Shown: positions 44,068 through 53,524, counted from the stretch's first letter. The stretch is 64,000 nucleotides of DNA from Candidatus Melainabacteria bacterium (GCA_016699165.1 CP064963.1:2852001-2916000); one strand, 5' to 3'. Notes: generated from the letters alone by a model not told the origin. Translations and numbers: made by a program.

Positions 44068-44122
44068 AATTTAGTCATTAGCGAGTATCGAAAATAGAAG
44101 CTCTCTCCAGAAGGATAAAACG

Positions 44123-44527
44123 ATGACAAGCCGCCACGTTGGAGCCAAGCTCCAGAACACGTTCTTCGTGGATCGTGACGACATTCGCCATCTAGCACGT
44201 CTCTCCGGTAATGGACGCCGCGAGCACATCAACTGGGAAGCCGCAACCAATGCCGGTTTCGAACGGTTGGTCGCTCCCAACGCGCTGATTGTCTCTTATT
44301 TTGAGGCAGTCGCATGCGCTCTCTTCGACGTCTGTGCAGCAGGTCGCTTAACTGATCTGACAATGGGAATCACAAATCCAGTTTACGCAGGAGACAGGCT
44401 TACCGTCAGCGTCAGTGTTGCGGTCTTTGTCGAAGACACCGAGAACGCGTGTGTCAACTTCCAGGCGCTCAAGGAAGGCAGTCTTCAACCTGTCGCCTTC
44501 GGCTCAGCCTGGTTGAATTTGAAATAG
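44123..44527 (+). CDS. MaoC-like hotdog-fold protein
   Basis: 134 residues, ATG after AGAAGGATAAAACG. The stretch HINWEAATNAGFERLVAPNALIVSYF matches the MaoC/R-specific enoyl-CoA hydratase pattern (D-x3-H-x2-A-x2-G-F-x2-x2-P), and VYAGDRLTVSVSVAVF fits the second strand block. It would hydrate enoyl-CoA or act on a related thioester. The catalytic Asp/His pair is only partly conserved (HINWEAA), so activity is uncertain. Confidence 0.6.
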   Translation: MTSRHVGAKLQNTFFVDRDDIRHLARLSGNGRREHINWEAATNAGFERLVAPNALIVSYFEAVACALFDVCAAGRLTDLTMGITNPVYAGDRLTVSVSVAVFVEDTENACVNFQALKEGSLQPVAFGSAWLNLK

Positions 44528-44538
44528 CCGAAAGAGGG

Positions 44539-44584
44539 AGAGAGTGGGTGAGTAGCTATTTTGCTACCCACCTATTCTCTTTTG
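44539..44584 (+). terminator. terminator after the MaoC-like gene
   Basis: Arms GAGAGTGGGTGAGTAGC and GCTACCCACCTATTCTC, then TTTTG. Confidence 0.8.
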
Positions 44585-44607
44585 CGAAAAACCAAAAGGG
44601 AATTAAA

Positions 44608-45249
44608 ATGCAGTCAATTCACAAAGCTGCGATATTACTAGCGTTCAGCCTCTTAGCAGCGATGCCGGTGCTTTCATTCATCATGACGCCCACTTTTGCT
44701 AAAGAGGATGTTAGCGTCATCAACAATTACAACGCGATAAAGGCGGCGCTGAAAGCCGAGATCGATGAGGTCAACGCCCAGCTTCAAACCGCTGGAATTA
44801 AAACCACAATAAGTAACCTCGAAAAGGTCGTCAATGACGCCCGCACAATTGAGCTCAGATATCGAGCAGCCGTTGATGCAGGCAAGACGCCCGCCGAGTG
44901 CCAGACAATCGCTGTCGAGTGGGGAGAATTGTTTCAACCCATCAGCGATTTGCAGTCCAATTTGACTAATGATCTGGGCATGGCTGAGAATCAGATCGAC
45001 GATAAGATTCAGGCACTGCAAGCGGTGCCGTCTCTGTATGGCAAAGATCAGGCTACGATTGAAACCTGGTTGAAACCACTTCAGACGCTGATGAAGCTCA
45101 ACAATCAGGCTGTAGCTTATATCACGCCAATCTATGAGGTTTTGCTGACAGCTCCGCGTGGACCGAATGTCACCGATGCTGAAGTCGAAGCTTATTTCGA
45201 TAACGAGCTTGTGCGCATACTCAACTCGCGTAAATTAGCTGGCGAATAA
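44608..45249 (+). CDS. exported helical protein
   Basis: 213 residues from ATG 44608, after AAAAGGGAATTAAA. Signal peptide with hydrophobic core (ILLAFSLLAAMPVLSFIM) and likely cleavage after PTFA. The mature part is helical, probably a coiled-coil bundle. No family recognised. Last plus-strand gene of this island. Confidence 0.55.
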   Translation: MQSIHKAAILLAFSLLAAMPVLSFIMTPTFAKEDVSVINNYNAIKAALKAEIDEVNAQLQTAGIKTTISNLEKVVNDARTIELRYRAAVDAGKTPAECQTIAVEWGELFQPISDLQSNLTNDLGMAENQIDDKIQALQAVPSLYGKDQATIETWLKPLQTLMKLNNQAVAYITPIYEVLLTAPRGPNVTDAEVEAYFDNELVRILNSRKLAGE

Positions 45250-45270
45250 AGACTCGCTCTGAATCAGGGG

Positions 45271-45312
45271 AAGAGGGAAAAACTCCAAGCGAGTTCTTCC
45301 CTCTTTCTTTTC
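45271..45312 (+). terminator. terminator of the second oligopeptidase island
   Basis: Arms AAGAGGGAAAAACTC and GAGTTCTTCCCTCTT, then TCTTTTC. Confidence 0.85.
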
Positions 45313-45324
45313 GTTTACTCGTCT

Positions 45325-45341
45325 TACTAAACAGAGTAGTA
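45325..45341. repeat. post-terminator dyad, exact TACT-N9-AGTA
   Basis: Exact; single dyad between two convergent cassette terminators, 13 bp beyond the plus-strand T-run. Confidence 0.6.
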
Positions 45342-45354
45342 AATAGTGCTACAA

Positions 45355-45391
45355 TCAAAAGAAGGAAGGGCGCACTTAGCGCACCTCCCTG
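45355..45391 (-). terminator. terminator of the CPBP gene at 45.4 kb
   Basis: Arms GGGAGGTGCGC and GCGCCCTTCC around TAAGT, then TTCTTTTG. Confidence 0.7.
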
Positions 45392-45402
45392 CTTCGACCT
45401 GG

Positions 45403-45996
45403 TTAGAAGCTCAACATGCGCTTCTTGACCAGAATTTCTATAGTGATATTGTGCAACGCATGTGCCACGACCGCAGCCCACAAGCTTCCTGTCCAGAGGA
45501 AAAGAAGACTCAGAGCCACGCCGCAAACAAAAGCATTTGCATAAACCACCACTTGTCCTCGCGGACTGCGCGCCAAATGTGGTATCACGAAAAGAAGGAC
45601 TGCAAACAGAATCCCACAAATCGGAATCAGCATGGCGCGATAGATAAGCTCCTCAAGAAAGCCAACACAGGTGTTCTCAGTTATTTGCAATGCAAGCGGA
45701 ATCTGTGCTCGGTCAAATCTTATTGCGCGCACCTCACCGTCATAAGCCCCCGACAAAAGTCGATTACTTACTGGACGCAAGATGAGCACTTGCCAGATAA
45801 CCAGAGCCAGAGCCATTGCAAGACCAGCAAATATATGCCAGTCTACAAACTTAAAATAGCTGAGGAAGAGGTCTTTGGGCAACAGTTCGCCCTGGCAGGA
45901 AATCCAGACTAGAACCGCCACTATATAGACCACTTGCAGAAGTTTGTGCCAACCTGTGTTAAACATTGAAGAGCCATGCAGTGTCAGTAACGGCAT
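45403..45996 (-). CDS. CPBP-family intramembrane metalloprotease
   Basis: 197 residues, ATG after GAAGGAAAATACC. About six membrane segments. Both diagnostic motifs are intact: EELIYRAML (EExxxR) and HALHN (HxxxN), preceded by the usual GxxxSLLFLWTGSLWAAVVAH. The family covers Rce1-like proteases and bacteriocin immunity proteins. Substrate unknown. Unlike the CPBP-like protein at 13.9 kb, this copy has the full catalytic set. Confidence 0.8.
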   Translation of the reverse strand: MPLLTLHGSSMFNTGWHKLLQVVYIVAVLVWISCQGELLPKDLFLSYFKFVDWHIFAGLAMALALVIWQVLILRPVSNRLLSGAYDGEVRAIRFDRAQIPLALQITENTCVGFLEELIYRAMLIPICGILFAVLLFVIPHLARSPRGQVVVYANAFVCGVALSLLFLWTGSLWAAVVAHALHNITIEILVKKRMLSF

Positions 45997-46251
45997 GGTA
46001 TTTTCCTTCTTGTGCGAGTCTCATATGAGACAAGTTGAAAGTGAGAATAGTGCTTATTTCAGTATTGTTTTGGAATTTAATTGGCAAGTAACAATATGGA
46101 TAATTTAGCCTAACTACTTATCCGCCTGAATCCAAGTTAAACCATCGAAGATTATTACTTTCTGGTCTAGCGCAGTTAAGTTAGCTCTCTATTTTAAATA
46201 CAAGTGCTACCCTATAAGTCTCTTATCAAATGAGCCTTCCAGGAGACTTTC

Positions 46252-47784
46252 ATGGGCAATAAATCAACGCTGCGATCTAACCCTGTGCGCGGCATGCGCG
46301 ACATTCTTCCAGACGAAGTACAAGTGCGCGATTGGGCGCAAACAATCATTCAAAGAGTCTATGAAAGCTATGGGTTTTCAAGGATAGAAACACCTGCCAT
46401 GGAAAATATTGAGCTTTTAAAGCGCGGCGAAGGTGGCGAAAATCAGAAGCTCATTTTTGAAGTATTAAAACGTGGCGACAAATTGCAAGATGCAGTCAAA
46501 TCTCTGGTCGATCATTTTGAAGCTCCAAATACCGTGTGGGCGAGCAAAAGCGAAGGCGGAATCGTAGACGAAAACGAACACGCCGATAGGCTGAAACGTG
46601 AATGGCTCAGTACTGAAGGCAAAGTGAAACCGGCACTTCAAGATGTTGCCCAAAAAGAATTGGAGGCGCAAAAAGGTGAATCTGAAGATAGAATCACGCG
46701 CGAATGGCAGGTTATTCCTCAAGATATTCAAACTGAAGCGGACCCCGAACAAGTGAACGCATCGTTATTGAATAATTTGTGCGACTCGGGAATGCGCTTC
46801 GATCTTACTGTTCCACTTGTTAGATATTACGCAGACAACATGAACAGTTTGCCTAACCCGTTCAAAGCGTTGCAAATCGGCTCTGTCTGGAGAGCTGAGC
46901 GTCCTCAAAAAGGTCGTTTTCGTCAATTTACTCAGTGCGACATTGATATCATAGGTGATGGCACCGTTTTCGCCGAGCTTGAACTTATAAGCGCAACAAC
47001 CGAAGCTCTTCTTGAGATGGGATTTGAAAATTTTATAGTGCGAATAAATGATCGTAGATTGCTCACTCGTTTTCTAGAAAACTGCGGAATTCCGAAAAGT
47101 AAGATGCAGCCTGTAAGCGAGATTTTAGATAACAAAGACAAAATTGGTTGGGACGGTGTTAAACAAAAACTGAACGACATTTTGAGTAGCTCGTCTATAG
47201 ATGAGTTGATGAAAATTGTATCCATGCAGGAAGAAGTGAATAAGTCGATGAATAGCTCTTCTGATCCTGTAATAAAGGACTTGAGCACCATTATTAATAC
47301 ACTTAAAAAAGTGCGCGAAAATTCCGGTGGAAAAAAATTCGATATTGTATTCGATCCACTTCTGATTCGGGGAATGGGCTATTACACCGGTCCGGTTTTT
47401 GAAGTGGCAGTGCCTGAATACGGCTCTTCTGTAGCTGGTGGTGGGCGTTATGACAGAATGATTGAAAAGTTTTTAGACCGTTCAATTCCGGCTTGCGGTT
47501 TTTCGATTGGATTTGAGCGCATTATTCAAATACTGATGGAAAGAGGTTCTGCCTCTGCTCATGCCAAAGAAAAAATTGCGCTTCTTTATGATAACTCTCA
47601 AGACGATCCGGCTCTGGTAATGCAAAAAGCATCTGAACTGCGCGATGGCAAAAAAGCAGTTACGCTTATGCCAAAGAAAAAAGATATGCGCAAACAATTG
47701 GATTTGCTTATGAGTCAGGGCTTTACCGCGTTTGGCGTCTACAAAAATGAAGGCTGCGAAATTAAAGCGCTAAGTTCAAAATAA
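46252..47784 (+). CDS. hisS: histidyl-tRNA synthetase with large internal insertion
   Basis: 510 residues against about 420-430 usual. Core motifs are present: NPVRGMRDILPDE, MRFDLTVPLVRYYA (motif 2 region), GRFRQFTQCDIDIIG, and LIRGMGYYTGPVFEV (histidine-binding block). About 87 extra residues (roughly 85-170), acidic and helical, lie between LKRGDKLQ and DSGMRFDLT. The insertion is in frame, so the gene looks functional. ATG after TTCCAGGAGACTTTC. Confidence 0.93.
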   Translation: MGNKSTLRSNPVRGMRDILPDEVQVRDWAQTIIQRVYESYGFSRIETPAMENIELLKRGEGGENQKLIFEVLKRGDKLQDAVKSLVDHFEAPNTVWASKSEGGIVDENEHADRLKREWLSTEGKVKPALQDVAQKELEAQKGESEDRITREWQVIPQDIQTEADPEQVNASLLNNLCDSGMRFDLTVPLVRYYADNMNSLPNPFKALQIGSVWRAERPQKGRFRQFTQCDIDIIGDGTVFAELELISATTEALLEMGFENFIVRINDRRLLTRFLENCGIPKSKMQPVSEILDNKDKIGWDGVKQKLNDILSSSSIDELMKIVSMQEEVNKSMNSSSDPVIKDLSTIINTLKKVRENSGGKKFDIVFDPLLIRGMGYYTGPVFEVAVPEYGSSVAGGGRYDRMIEKFLDRSIPACGFSIGFERIIQILMERGSASAHAKEKIALLYDNSQDDPALVMQKASELRDGKKAVTLMPKKKDMRKQLDLLMSQGFTAFGVYKNEGCEIKALSSK

Positions 47785-48078
47785 TTACTGCCACCAACTG
47801 TAGTGGCGAGTGCAAAAATAAGCAACGACCGCAATAACTGCTCCAAGGCAGCCACCAATGGCGCCGCCAGTCCAGCCGTTATCATCACTTGAGCGAGCGA
47901 CTACCACTCCACCTATTGCAAGCACCGCTGTGCAAGATAGAACAAAAAAGCCTGCTAGTGTCGTTCCCTTTAAGGCAAATGCCTGAGCTACCATCAACGC
48001 TGTTACCACTGCCCCTCCGACGAACATCAGCAGACAGAGCACTTGAACTACGGGAGCAGCAGATTTTTCGCCTTTCAT
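47785..48078 (-). CDS. small membrane protein convergent with hisS
   Basis: 97 residues if started at ATG 48078; the longer frame to 48255 would overlap the mqnC start. Three hydrophobic segments (about 12-32, 40-58, 68-88) and Gly-rich GGAIGGCLGAV near the end. Its stop directly abuts the hisS stop. Unknown function. Confidence 0.45.
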   Translation of the reverse strand: MKGEKSAAPVVQVLCLLMFVGGAVVTALMVAQAFALKGTTLAGFFVLSCTAVLAIGGVVVARSSDDNGWTGGAIGGCLGAVIAVVAYFCTRHYSWWQ

Positions 48079-48135
48079 TTTAACATTAGTATGTTGCAAA
48101 GCTGTTTCGGGTCTCTTAGCTAGTATACTTGGGAA

Positions 48136-49221
48136 ATGATTCTCGACTACCAAACTGCATACGAAAAAGTGAAATCGGGTGAGCGCATTAGTGTCAAAGA
48201 CGCTGAATGGCTCTGGAACTGTGCGTCCGATGACCAATTGCAGAGTCTGGCGCAACTAGTGCGGGATCGTTATCACAAGCCAAAAACAGCCACTTATCTC
48301 TTGATGCGGATTGTTAATTACACCAATGTTTGTGTGGCAAAGTGTGACTATTGCTCGTTTTACAGACTTCCCAACGCCCCTGATGGGTATGTGAGAGAGA
48401 AGTCATGGATTTTTGAAAAAATCGACGAACTGGTTTCGGTCGGCGGGGTGTTATTTGGTTTCAACGGCGGCTTCAATCCCAAGCTTAAGCTTGATTATTA
48501 CACTGACTTGTTTTCTTCGATTCGCGCGCGCTACGGCGACACCATTGAATTTTATGCCCTGACAATTGTAGAGCTGTTGTACGTGGCAAAATTGTCAAAG
48601 ATGTCTGTGCCAGACACCATTAAAGTTTTGAAAGAGGCAGGCGTTCGCTGGATTACAGGTGGTGGTGCCGAGATTTTGGCTGATTCTTTTCGCAAAAGAC
48701 ACAGCCCGCTCAAGTACACAGTGGACGAATACTTCGACACCCAGCGCCACGTTATTGAAGGCGGTTTGAATACTACCGCCACTATGGTCATAGGTTTTGA
48801 TGAAACCATGGAAGAGAGACTCAGTCACTTAGAGCGATTGCGACAATTCCAAGACGAAGTGAATGGTGGTATTTTCAGCTTCCTGTGCTGGACATACAAA
48901 CCTTACAATAACGAACTTGGTGGTACCGAGATTGGTGCCAACGAATATTTGAGACATCTTGCTTTGTGTCGCATTTTCCTCGATAACATAGTGCACGTGC
49001 GAGCTTCGGTTCTCACTCAAAATCAAAATGCACTCAAAGGACTTGTTTATGGTGCCAACGATTTTGACATTCCCTGGGAAGACGAAGTTACTCAAATGGC
49101 AGGCGCGGTAATCGAACAAGACGTCGAAAAGGTGCTCAGTTATGCTCGTCAAGAGGGGTTTGAGCCAAGCTATAGACACGTTGCCTTGTCACCACAAAAT
49201 GGCGGCTTACAGTTAGCGTAA
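48136..49221 (+). CDS. mqnC: cyclic dehypoxanthine futalosine synthase (radical SAM)
   Basis: 361 residues, family length. Radical-SAM cluster motif CVAKCDYCSF (CxxxCxxC). Other MqnC marks: GGVLFGFNGGFNPKLKLDYY, WITGGGAEIL, TATMVIGFDE and the late LSPQNGGLQ region. It cyclises dehypoxanthinyl futalosine in the alternative menaquinone pathway, so the organism probably makes menaquinone through futalosine. Background codon use. Confidence 0.92.
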   Translation: MILDYQTAYEKVKSGERISVKDAEWLWNCASDDQLQSLAQLVRDRYHKPKTATYLLMRIVNYTNVCVAKCDYCSFYRLPNAPDGYVREKSWIFEKIDELVSVGGVLFGFNGGFNPKLKLDYYTDLFSSIRARYGDTIEFYALTIVELLYVAKLSKMSVPDTIKVLKEAGVRWITGGGAEILADSFRKRHSPLKYTVDEYFDTQRHVIEGGLNTTATMVIGFDETMEERLSHLERLRQFQDEVNGGIFSFLCWTYKPYNNELGGTEIGANEYLRHLALCRIFLDNIVHVRASVLTQNQNALKGLVYGANDFDIPWEDEVTQMAGAVIEQDVEKVLSYARQEGFEPSYRHVALSPQNGGLQLA

Positions 49222-49621
49222 CTAACCGACCGCTTGACATTAAAGCTCAAATAGTACAGCCTGTCATGCCGTTTTTGCGCAACTTTCAATAAAGCCTTTT
49301 GTCAAGCGAAAGCTTTAAAGCTAATTAGTCTTACTTTCTGTTTTAAGCAAGCTTATGGCTTGTTTTAGATATAAGCGTTTTATTAGGCTCAGAGTCCCTT
49401 TTTCTCCTCTTTTTCAAAGTTTCTAAATCCACTCACTACGCACTTTTCCAAAGCAGCATTACTCAGTAAATAAGCCCTGGCGCTTGTATGGCTGAATTGG
49501 CTCAAGAAGTGTAGAGGAGAAAACTGCGAACAGCGCGACCAAAAATCGCGTCTTTGCTCAGTTCATCGCGATTTCGTGATGGACCCATTCAACCTTCAAC
49601 AATCAAAAATGGGAGACAAAA
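49222..49621. other. 400-bp leader of the rhomboid cassette
   Basis: No gene. TTTAGATATAAG (about 49365), identical to a sequence in the leader of the CPBP cassette (about 13803), may be a promoter element. A hairpin ATCGCG/CGCGAT lies at about 49545-49571, and GGGAGAC precedes the start. Confidence 0.35.
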
Positions 49622-50341
49622 ATGTTTCCACTCAAAGACAACTTGGAGTGCAAGACGTTTCCTTACGTCACTGTCGCTCTGATTCTGCTCAACTGCCTTG
49701 TCACCATCTGGCAGACCACGATGCAGGCTTACACGGGAAGCGAAGCTTTCCATGGGCCGTTCTGGCTGATTCCGTCTGAACTGATTCAGTCGTTTGGCTC
49801 GGGCGACGGTCTTGCGGTCGTTCGCGAGACTTTCACCCTCTTCAGCTATCAGTTCCTCCACGGTGGGCTCATGCACCTCGTGGGCAATATGTTCTTCCTC
49901 TACGTCGTCGGCCGGGCGACTGAAGCGCGTTTCGGGTGGCCTGTCTACCTGGCGTTCTATCTCATCGGCGGCGTAGTGGCAGGCTTAGCCCACGTCTACT
50001 TCAACCTTGACGCAGCGATTCCGCTCGTCGGCGCCAGCGGCTCGGTGGCTGCGGTCATGGGAGCTTACATGCTCTTCTGGCCGAAGGCTCAAATCTGGGT
50101 CGTGATGCGTCTGGGACCTCTGCCGCTTCCGGCAAAGATTCCTGCATGGATTTTCTGCGCTGTTTGGTTTGCATTGCAGATCGTGGCAGTCATGATGAGC
50201 GACGGTAGCCCCGTTGCTTATTGGGCGCACATCGGCGGCTTCGTCTTCGGCGCAATCGCGGCTGGTCTCTGGTTCCTCAAGTTCCCGACTACCACCATTT
50301 GCTACGTGCCGGTGGAAGGCTGCGACGACGAAAAGAAATAA
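49622..50341 (+). CDS. rhomboid-family intramembrane serine protease
   Basis: 239 residues, ATG after AATGGGAGACAAAA. Six to seven membrane segments. Diagnostic residues: HGGLMHLVGNMFFLYVVG (the His and Asn of the rhomboid fold), nucleophile GASGS (about residue 141), and catalytic His in WAHIGGFVFG (about 203). It cleaves transmembrane substrates. High-G+C single-gene cassette with its own terminator and R element. Confidence 0.9.
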   Translation: MFPLKDNLECKTFPYVTVALILLNCLVTIWQTTMQAYTGSEAFHGPFWLIPSELIQSFGSGDGLAVVRETFTLFSYQFLHGGLMHLVGNMFFLYVVGRATEARFGWPVYLAFYLIGGVVAGLAHVYFNLDAAIPLVGASGSVAAVMGAYMLFWPKAQIWVVMRLGPLPLPAKIPAWIFCAVWFALQIVAVMMSDGSPVAYWAHIGGFVFGAIAAGLWFLKFPTTTICYVPVEGCDDEKK

Positions 50342-50373
50342 ATAACTTACTAGACGGCATTAGCTGTCCAACT

Positions 50374-50430
50374 TGGAGAGAGAAATCAGCTGCGCGTAAA
50401 GCACAGTTGGTTTCCTCTCCTCTTTTTTCT
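50374..50430 (+). terminator. terminator of the rhomboid cassette
   Basis: Arms GGAGAGAGAAATCAGCTG and CAGTTGGTTTCCTCTCC, then TCTTTTTT. Confidence 0.85.
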
Positions 50431-50441
50431 ATCTCACGCTT

Positions 50442-50565
50442 TACTATAAAGTTTAGTAACTTATATGACTCAGTCACGAACTTTGGGCGTTTGCGGGCAC
50501 GAAATATGAGAATATGCGGCCGGCAGCATATTTTTTTGCGATTTTTATGCGGCCCACAGCATATT
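50442..50565 (-). repeat. R element copy 4 (inverted relative to copies 1-3)
   Basis: On the minus strand: palindromes ATATGCTGTGGGCCGCATAA (50545-50565) and ATATGCTGCCGGCCGCATAT (50511-50532), block TCTCATATTTCGTGCCCGC then AAACGCCCAAAGTTCG, then the dyad TACT-N9-AGTA (50442-50458). The dyad again faces the 3' end of the cassette gene. The palindrome centres differ from copies 1-3 on both arms. Confidence 0.85.
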
Positions 50566-50581
50566 TACATTTTTAGGTTTA

Positions 50582-51557
50582 ACTATACGATGTAGTCCTT
50601 TGCGGCAAAGCCTGGGTTTCAGAATGGCGCATACAGAGTGGGAGCACACAGGATGCACGCTAAAAGAGTTCGGCCGAATAGTTGCGACCATTCGTAGCGC
50701 CGATTGAATCGAAAAGAGAATTCGTCAAGGAAAAGCTGTAGGTTAGCTCTTGAACAGTATTGATGATAAGTGCCAATCAAAAATCGTTTTGCCAAAGATA
50801 TAGCTCTATCCACATGTTTGAGCGGTCCGTGTTCTTCGTATTGACCTCCAATTCTCGTCATTTGCAGTCTACCAGCCACGGAATGAAGGACGGAGTTTAC
50901 GTGATACCCATCAGTTCTGATGTGTGTCATCGGTTCAACGCGAGATTCTACGGCACTTTGAAGACAATCACCACTTGGATTTTCCATCACGACGAAGGCT
51001 GCATCACCAGCTTTGCAGTTTAGGCGCTCAGTCATTACGCAGACTTGCTTCTTGTTACTGAACGCCCGTCCGACTTTCCCCGAGATCTACCTCCAAAAAA
51101 TGCATCATCAACTTCTACAAGTCCAGACAGGAGAATGTTTTCCTGCCGATTTTGCATTGCAGCTCGTACTTTGTGCATCATGTTGTATACGGTGGTGTAG
51201 TGCATACCGAGAAGCTTTGCAGCACGCATTGTTGATATACCTCCCTTGTCTTGAGACATGAGATAAATAAGCCAAAACCAGGTGGTTAAGGGAACTTTGG
51301 ACCGATGAAAAACCGTTCCAGATGTGATTGAAACCTGACGACGACAAACACAGCATTGGATTGTTCTGCGCCTAGCCATGCGGATTCCATCATTGTGGTG
51401 ACAGTAAACACAGATAAATCCTTTAGGCATCGTGCATCAAAAATGGCTTTAAGACAGGCTTCTTCGGAGTTGAAGCGACGTTGAAATTCGAGAAGATTCA
51501 TTGACTCATAAGGCATGACATTTTCTCCTTTCGGGGTAGGTAACTATACAATATAGT
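50582..51557 (-). mobile_element. remnant insertion sequence, IS1595/ISXO2-like
   Basis: The transposase remnant is bracketed by two imperfect palindromes, ACTATACGATGTAGT (50582-50596) and ACTATACAATATAGT (51543-51557), 13 of 15 identical. The span of 976 bp fits this family. The palindromes may be the element ends or independent operators; no target duplication was seen. Confidence 0.5.
50619..51516 (-). pseudogene. IS1595-family transposase, frameshifted
   Basis: Read from 51516 leftward. The N-terminal part (MNLLEFQRRFNSEEACLKA) is in one frame. The zinc-ribbon and middle part (CVYCHHND, CCVCRRQVSITSGTVFH, LVEVDDAFFGG with a DDE Asp) is in a second frame (51035-51430). The C-terminal ISXO2 part (TYHQYCSRANLQLFLDEFSFRFNRR) is in another (50619-51035). 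At least two frameshifts make it non-functional. Confidence 0.75.
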
Positions 51558-51634
51558 GTTCCCAGAACCCCTGCATAATTCACGAGAGTGATACTAAAGT
51601 AAGTTGAAATGCCCTGTCATTTGGCTGATTATCT

Positions 51635-53109
51635 GTGTTTACCACAACCCAGACGCAGCAAAAAAGCAAGGCAATTCAGATGACAGAGTGTACAAAACCA
51701 GACGCCAACCTTCAACTTAAGTTTGACTTCGAAATCGGTAAACCGGTAATAGGGGCGTTTGATGGCGGATTAATTAGTACTGATGGAGGTCTTGGTCTGC
51801 TACGGTTTGCAGACGATGCGTTAAAATTGACTGAGTTTGCAAGTATTTGCATCAAAGAAAAGCGCCGTCCAGACGTCCTCAAGCACTCGTTGCAAGATTT
51901 ACTGAGGCAAAGAATTTATGCCATAGCCGCTGGATACGAAGACGCAAATGACGCCAGCAGTCTACGTTATGACCCAATGCACAAGCTGGTGCTAGGGCGC
52001 GCAACAAGCGATCGAAATCTAGCATCCCAGCCCACAATCAGTCGTCTAGAGAATTCCGTCACTTCTGAAGAGCTGAGTTTTTTACAAGATTTACTGGTGC
52101 ACACATATATCAAGAAACACAAAAGCCGCCAAAGAAGCTGGTTTTAGACTTAGATACGACGTGCGATCCGGTGCATGGTTATCAGCAGCTTTCTTTCTAC
52201 AATGCTTTCTATTCTACGTTTTGCTATATTCCGATGTTTGTTTTTGACCAGCACGGTTATCCTTTAGCGTCCCTGCTGAGACCTGGAAATGCTGATGTTG
52301 GCGGTGATGCGGCAAGAGTACTTCGAAATTTATTCAAGATATTACGTTCAACGTGGAAAAACGTTCCAATTGAATTCCGTGCTGACGCTGCATTTTGCCG
52401 TCGGGAAGTTTATCAAGTTTGCGAAGAATTCAAAGTCGTTTATTTTATCGGGCTCAAATCAAATCACAATCTTCGCTGTCTAGCAAAGGATTTGAGTGAT
52501 TCAACCAAGCACGAGTTTGAATCAATTTACGGAGTTTTGCCACAGCAAGACAAAACCGCTTGGCGCAGAAAGCAAGAAAAGATGCGGTTCTCCAGCAAAG
52601 CAGAAGGTCGCGTTCAAGAAATTAAAGAGTCTGAGGCCTACATCCGAAAAGTAGGAGAACTGGCTTGGAGAGGCAGAGGATACACTCACGATATGCGCGT
52701 AATTTGCCGAGCTGATTACTCCGAAGACGGGCTGGATCTTCGTTTTGTGGTGACCAACCACTCGGGTGGTAATCCTAGGTGGTTGTATGAAACCAAGTAT
52801 TGTCGCCGAGGACAGTGTGAAAACTGGATTAAAGAATTGAAAATGGTAGAGGTAGATCGGCTTAGCTGCCAGGAGTTCAATGCCAACCAATTTCGTCTTT
52901 TAGAATATACTTTTGCCTATATTCTTCTAAGAGAGCTTAGGGAGCGACTTTCAAAAAATGAGTCTAGAATTTCAATTCAAACCTTCGTGTTGCAATTCAT
53001 CAAAATCGGAGTGTTAGTGCGGGAATCGGTCCGCAGAATTTCACTTCATTGGACTAGCGCTTACCCGCGGCAACAATCGTTCGCCGCATTAAATCTCGGT
53101 TTTATTTGA
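51635..53109 (+). pseudogene. IS1380-family transposase, frameshifted
   Basis: The 5' part (51635-52147) encodes the family start (GAFDGGLISTDGGLGLLRFAD, RIYAIAAGYEDANDASSLRYDP). Near 52115-52140 the frame shifts; the continuation KLVLDLDTTCDPVHGYQQLSFYN holds the first catalytic Asp and runs to 53109 (LASLLRPGNADVGGD, RRGQCENWIKELKMVEVDRLSC). One shift only, so the decay is recent. Whether it could be programmed is doubtful, since this family normally uses one frame. Confidence 0.8.
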
Positions 53110-53430
53110 ACTTCTAAAAATCTATCTGCAAAACTGCCCTGCCCATCTCAAAGGCTGGTTTCACAGCGTCTGATGTCTGAGTAAAAATGGCTTGTACACA
53201 AAGTCTCAGAACAAAACTTAGAAGAGCTTACAAAATATCGCCTCGGAAACTAAACACCTGACTAATTGTTCAAATAAATTAGCTTGTCATACTATATGCA
53301 TGAATAGACCGGGAACCAAGAAAAAATAACCTGCTGCTTCATCGAGAAACCCAGGCGGCAAAGAAAAAAACTGAGCTAGCGTAGGTATGAGAGCCTCATA
53401 GAAACGTAAAGCAAAAAAAGAGAGATTTTT
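53110..53430. other. 320-bp region without recognisable content
   Basis: Downstream of the IS1380 remnant. No ORF or inverted-repeat end was recognised; one GCTAGCG occurs at about 53377. Confidence 0.3.
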
Positions 53431-53447
53431 TATTAAATCATTTAGTA
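53431..53447. repeat. post-terminator dyad, TATT-N9-AGTA
   Basis: One mismatch; on the minus strand it reads TACTAAATGATTTAATA, 16 bp beyond the terminator of the 53.5-54.9 kb island. Confidence 0.5.
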
Positions 53448-53454
53448 GAAAAAG

Positions 53455-53499
53455 GTTAAAAGAAGAAAGAAGAGGGTGGATGAACCCTCAACTTTCTTA
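53455..53499 (-). terminator. terminator of the 53.5-54.9 kb island
   Basis: Arms AAGAAAGTTGAGGGT and CACCCTCTTCTTTCTT, then CTTTT on the minus strand. Confidence 0.8.
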
Positions 53500-53524
53500 G
53501 TGTTTTCGCATTGATTCAGCAGTT

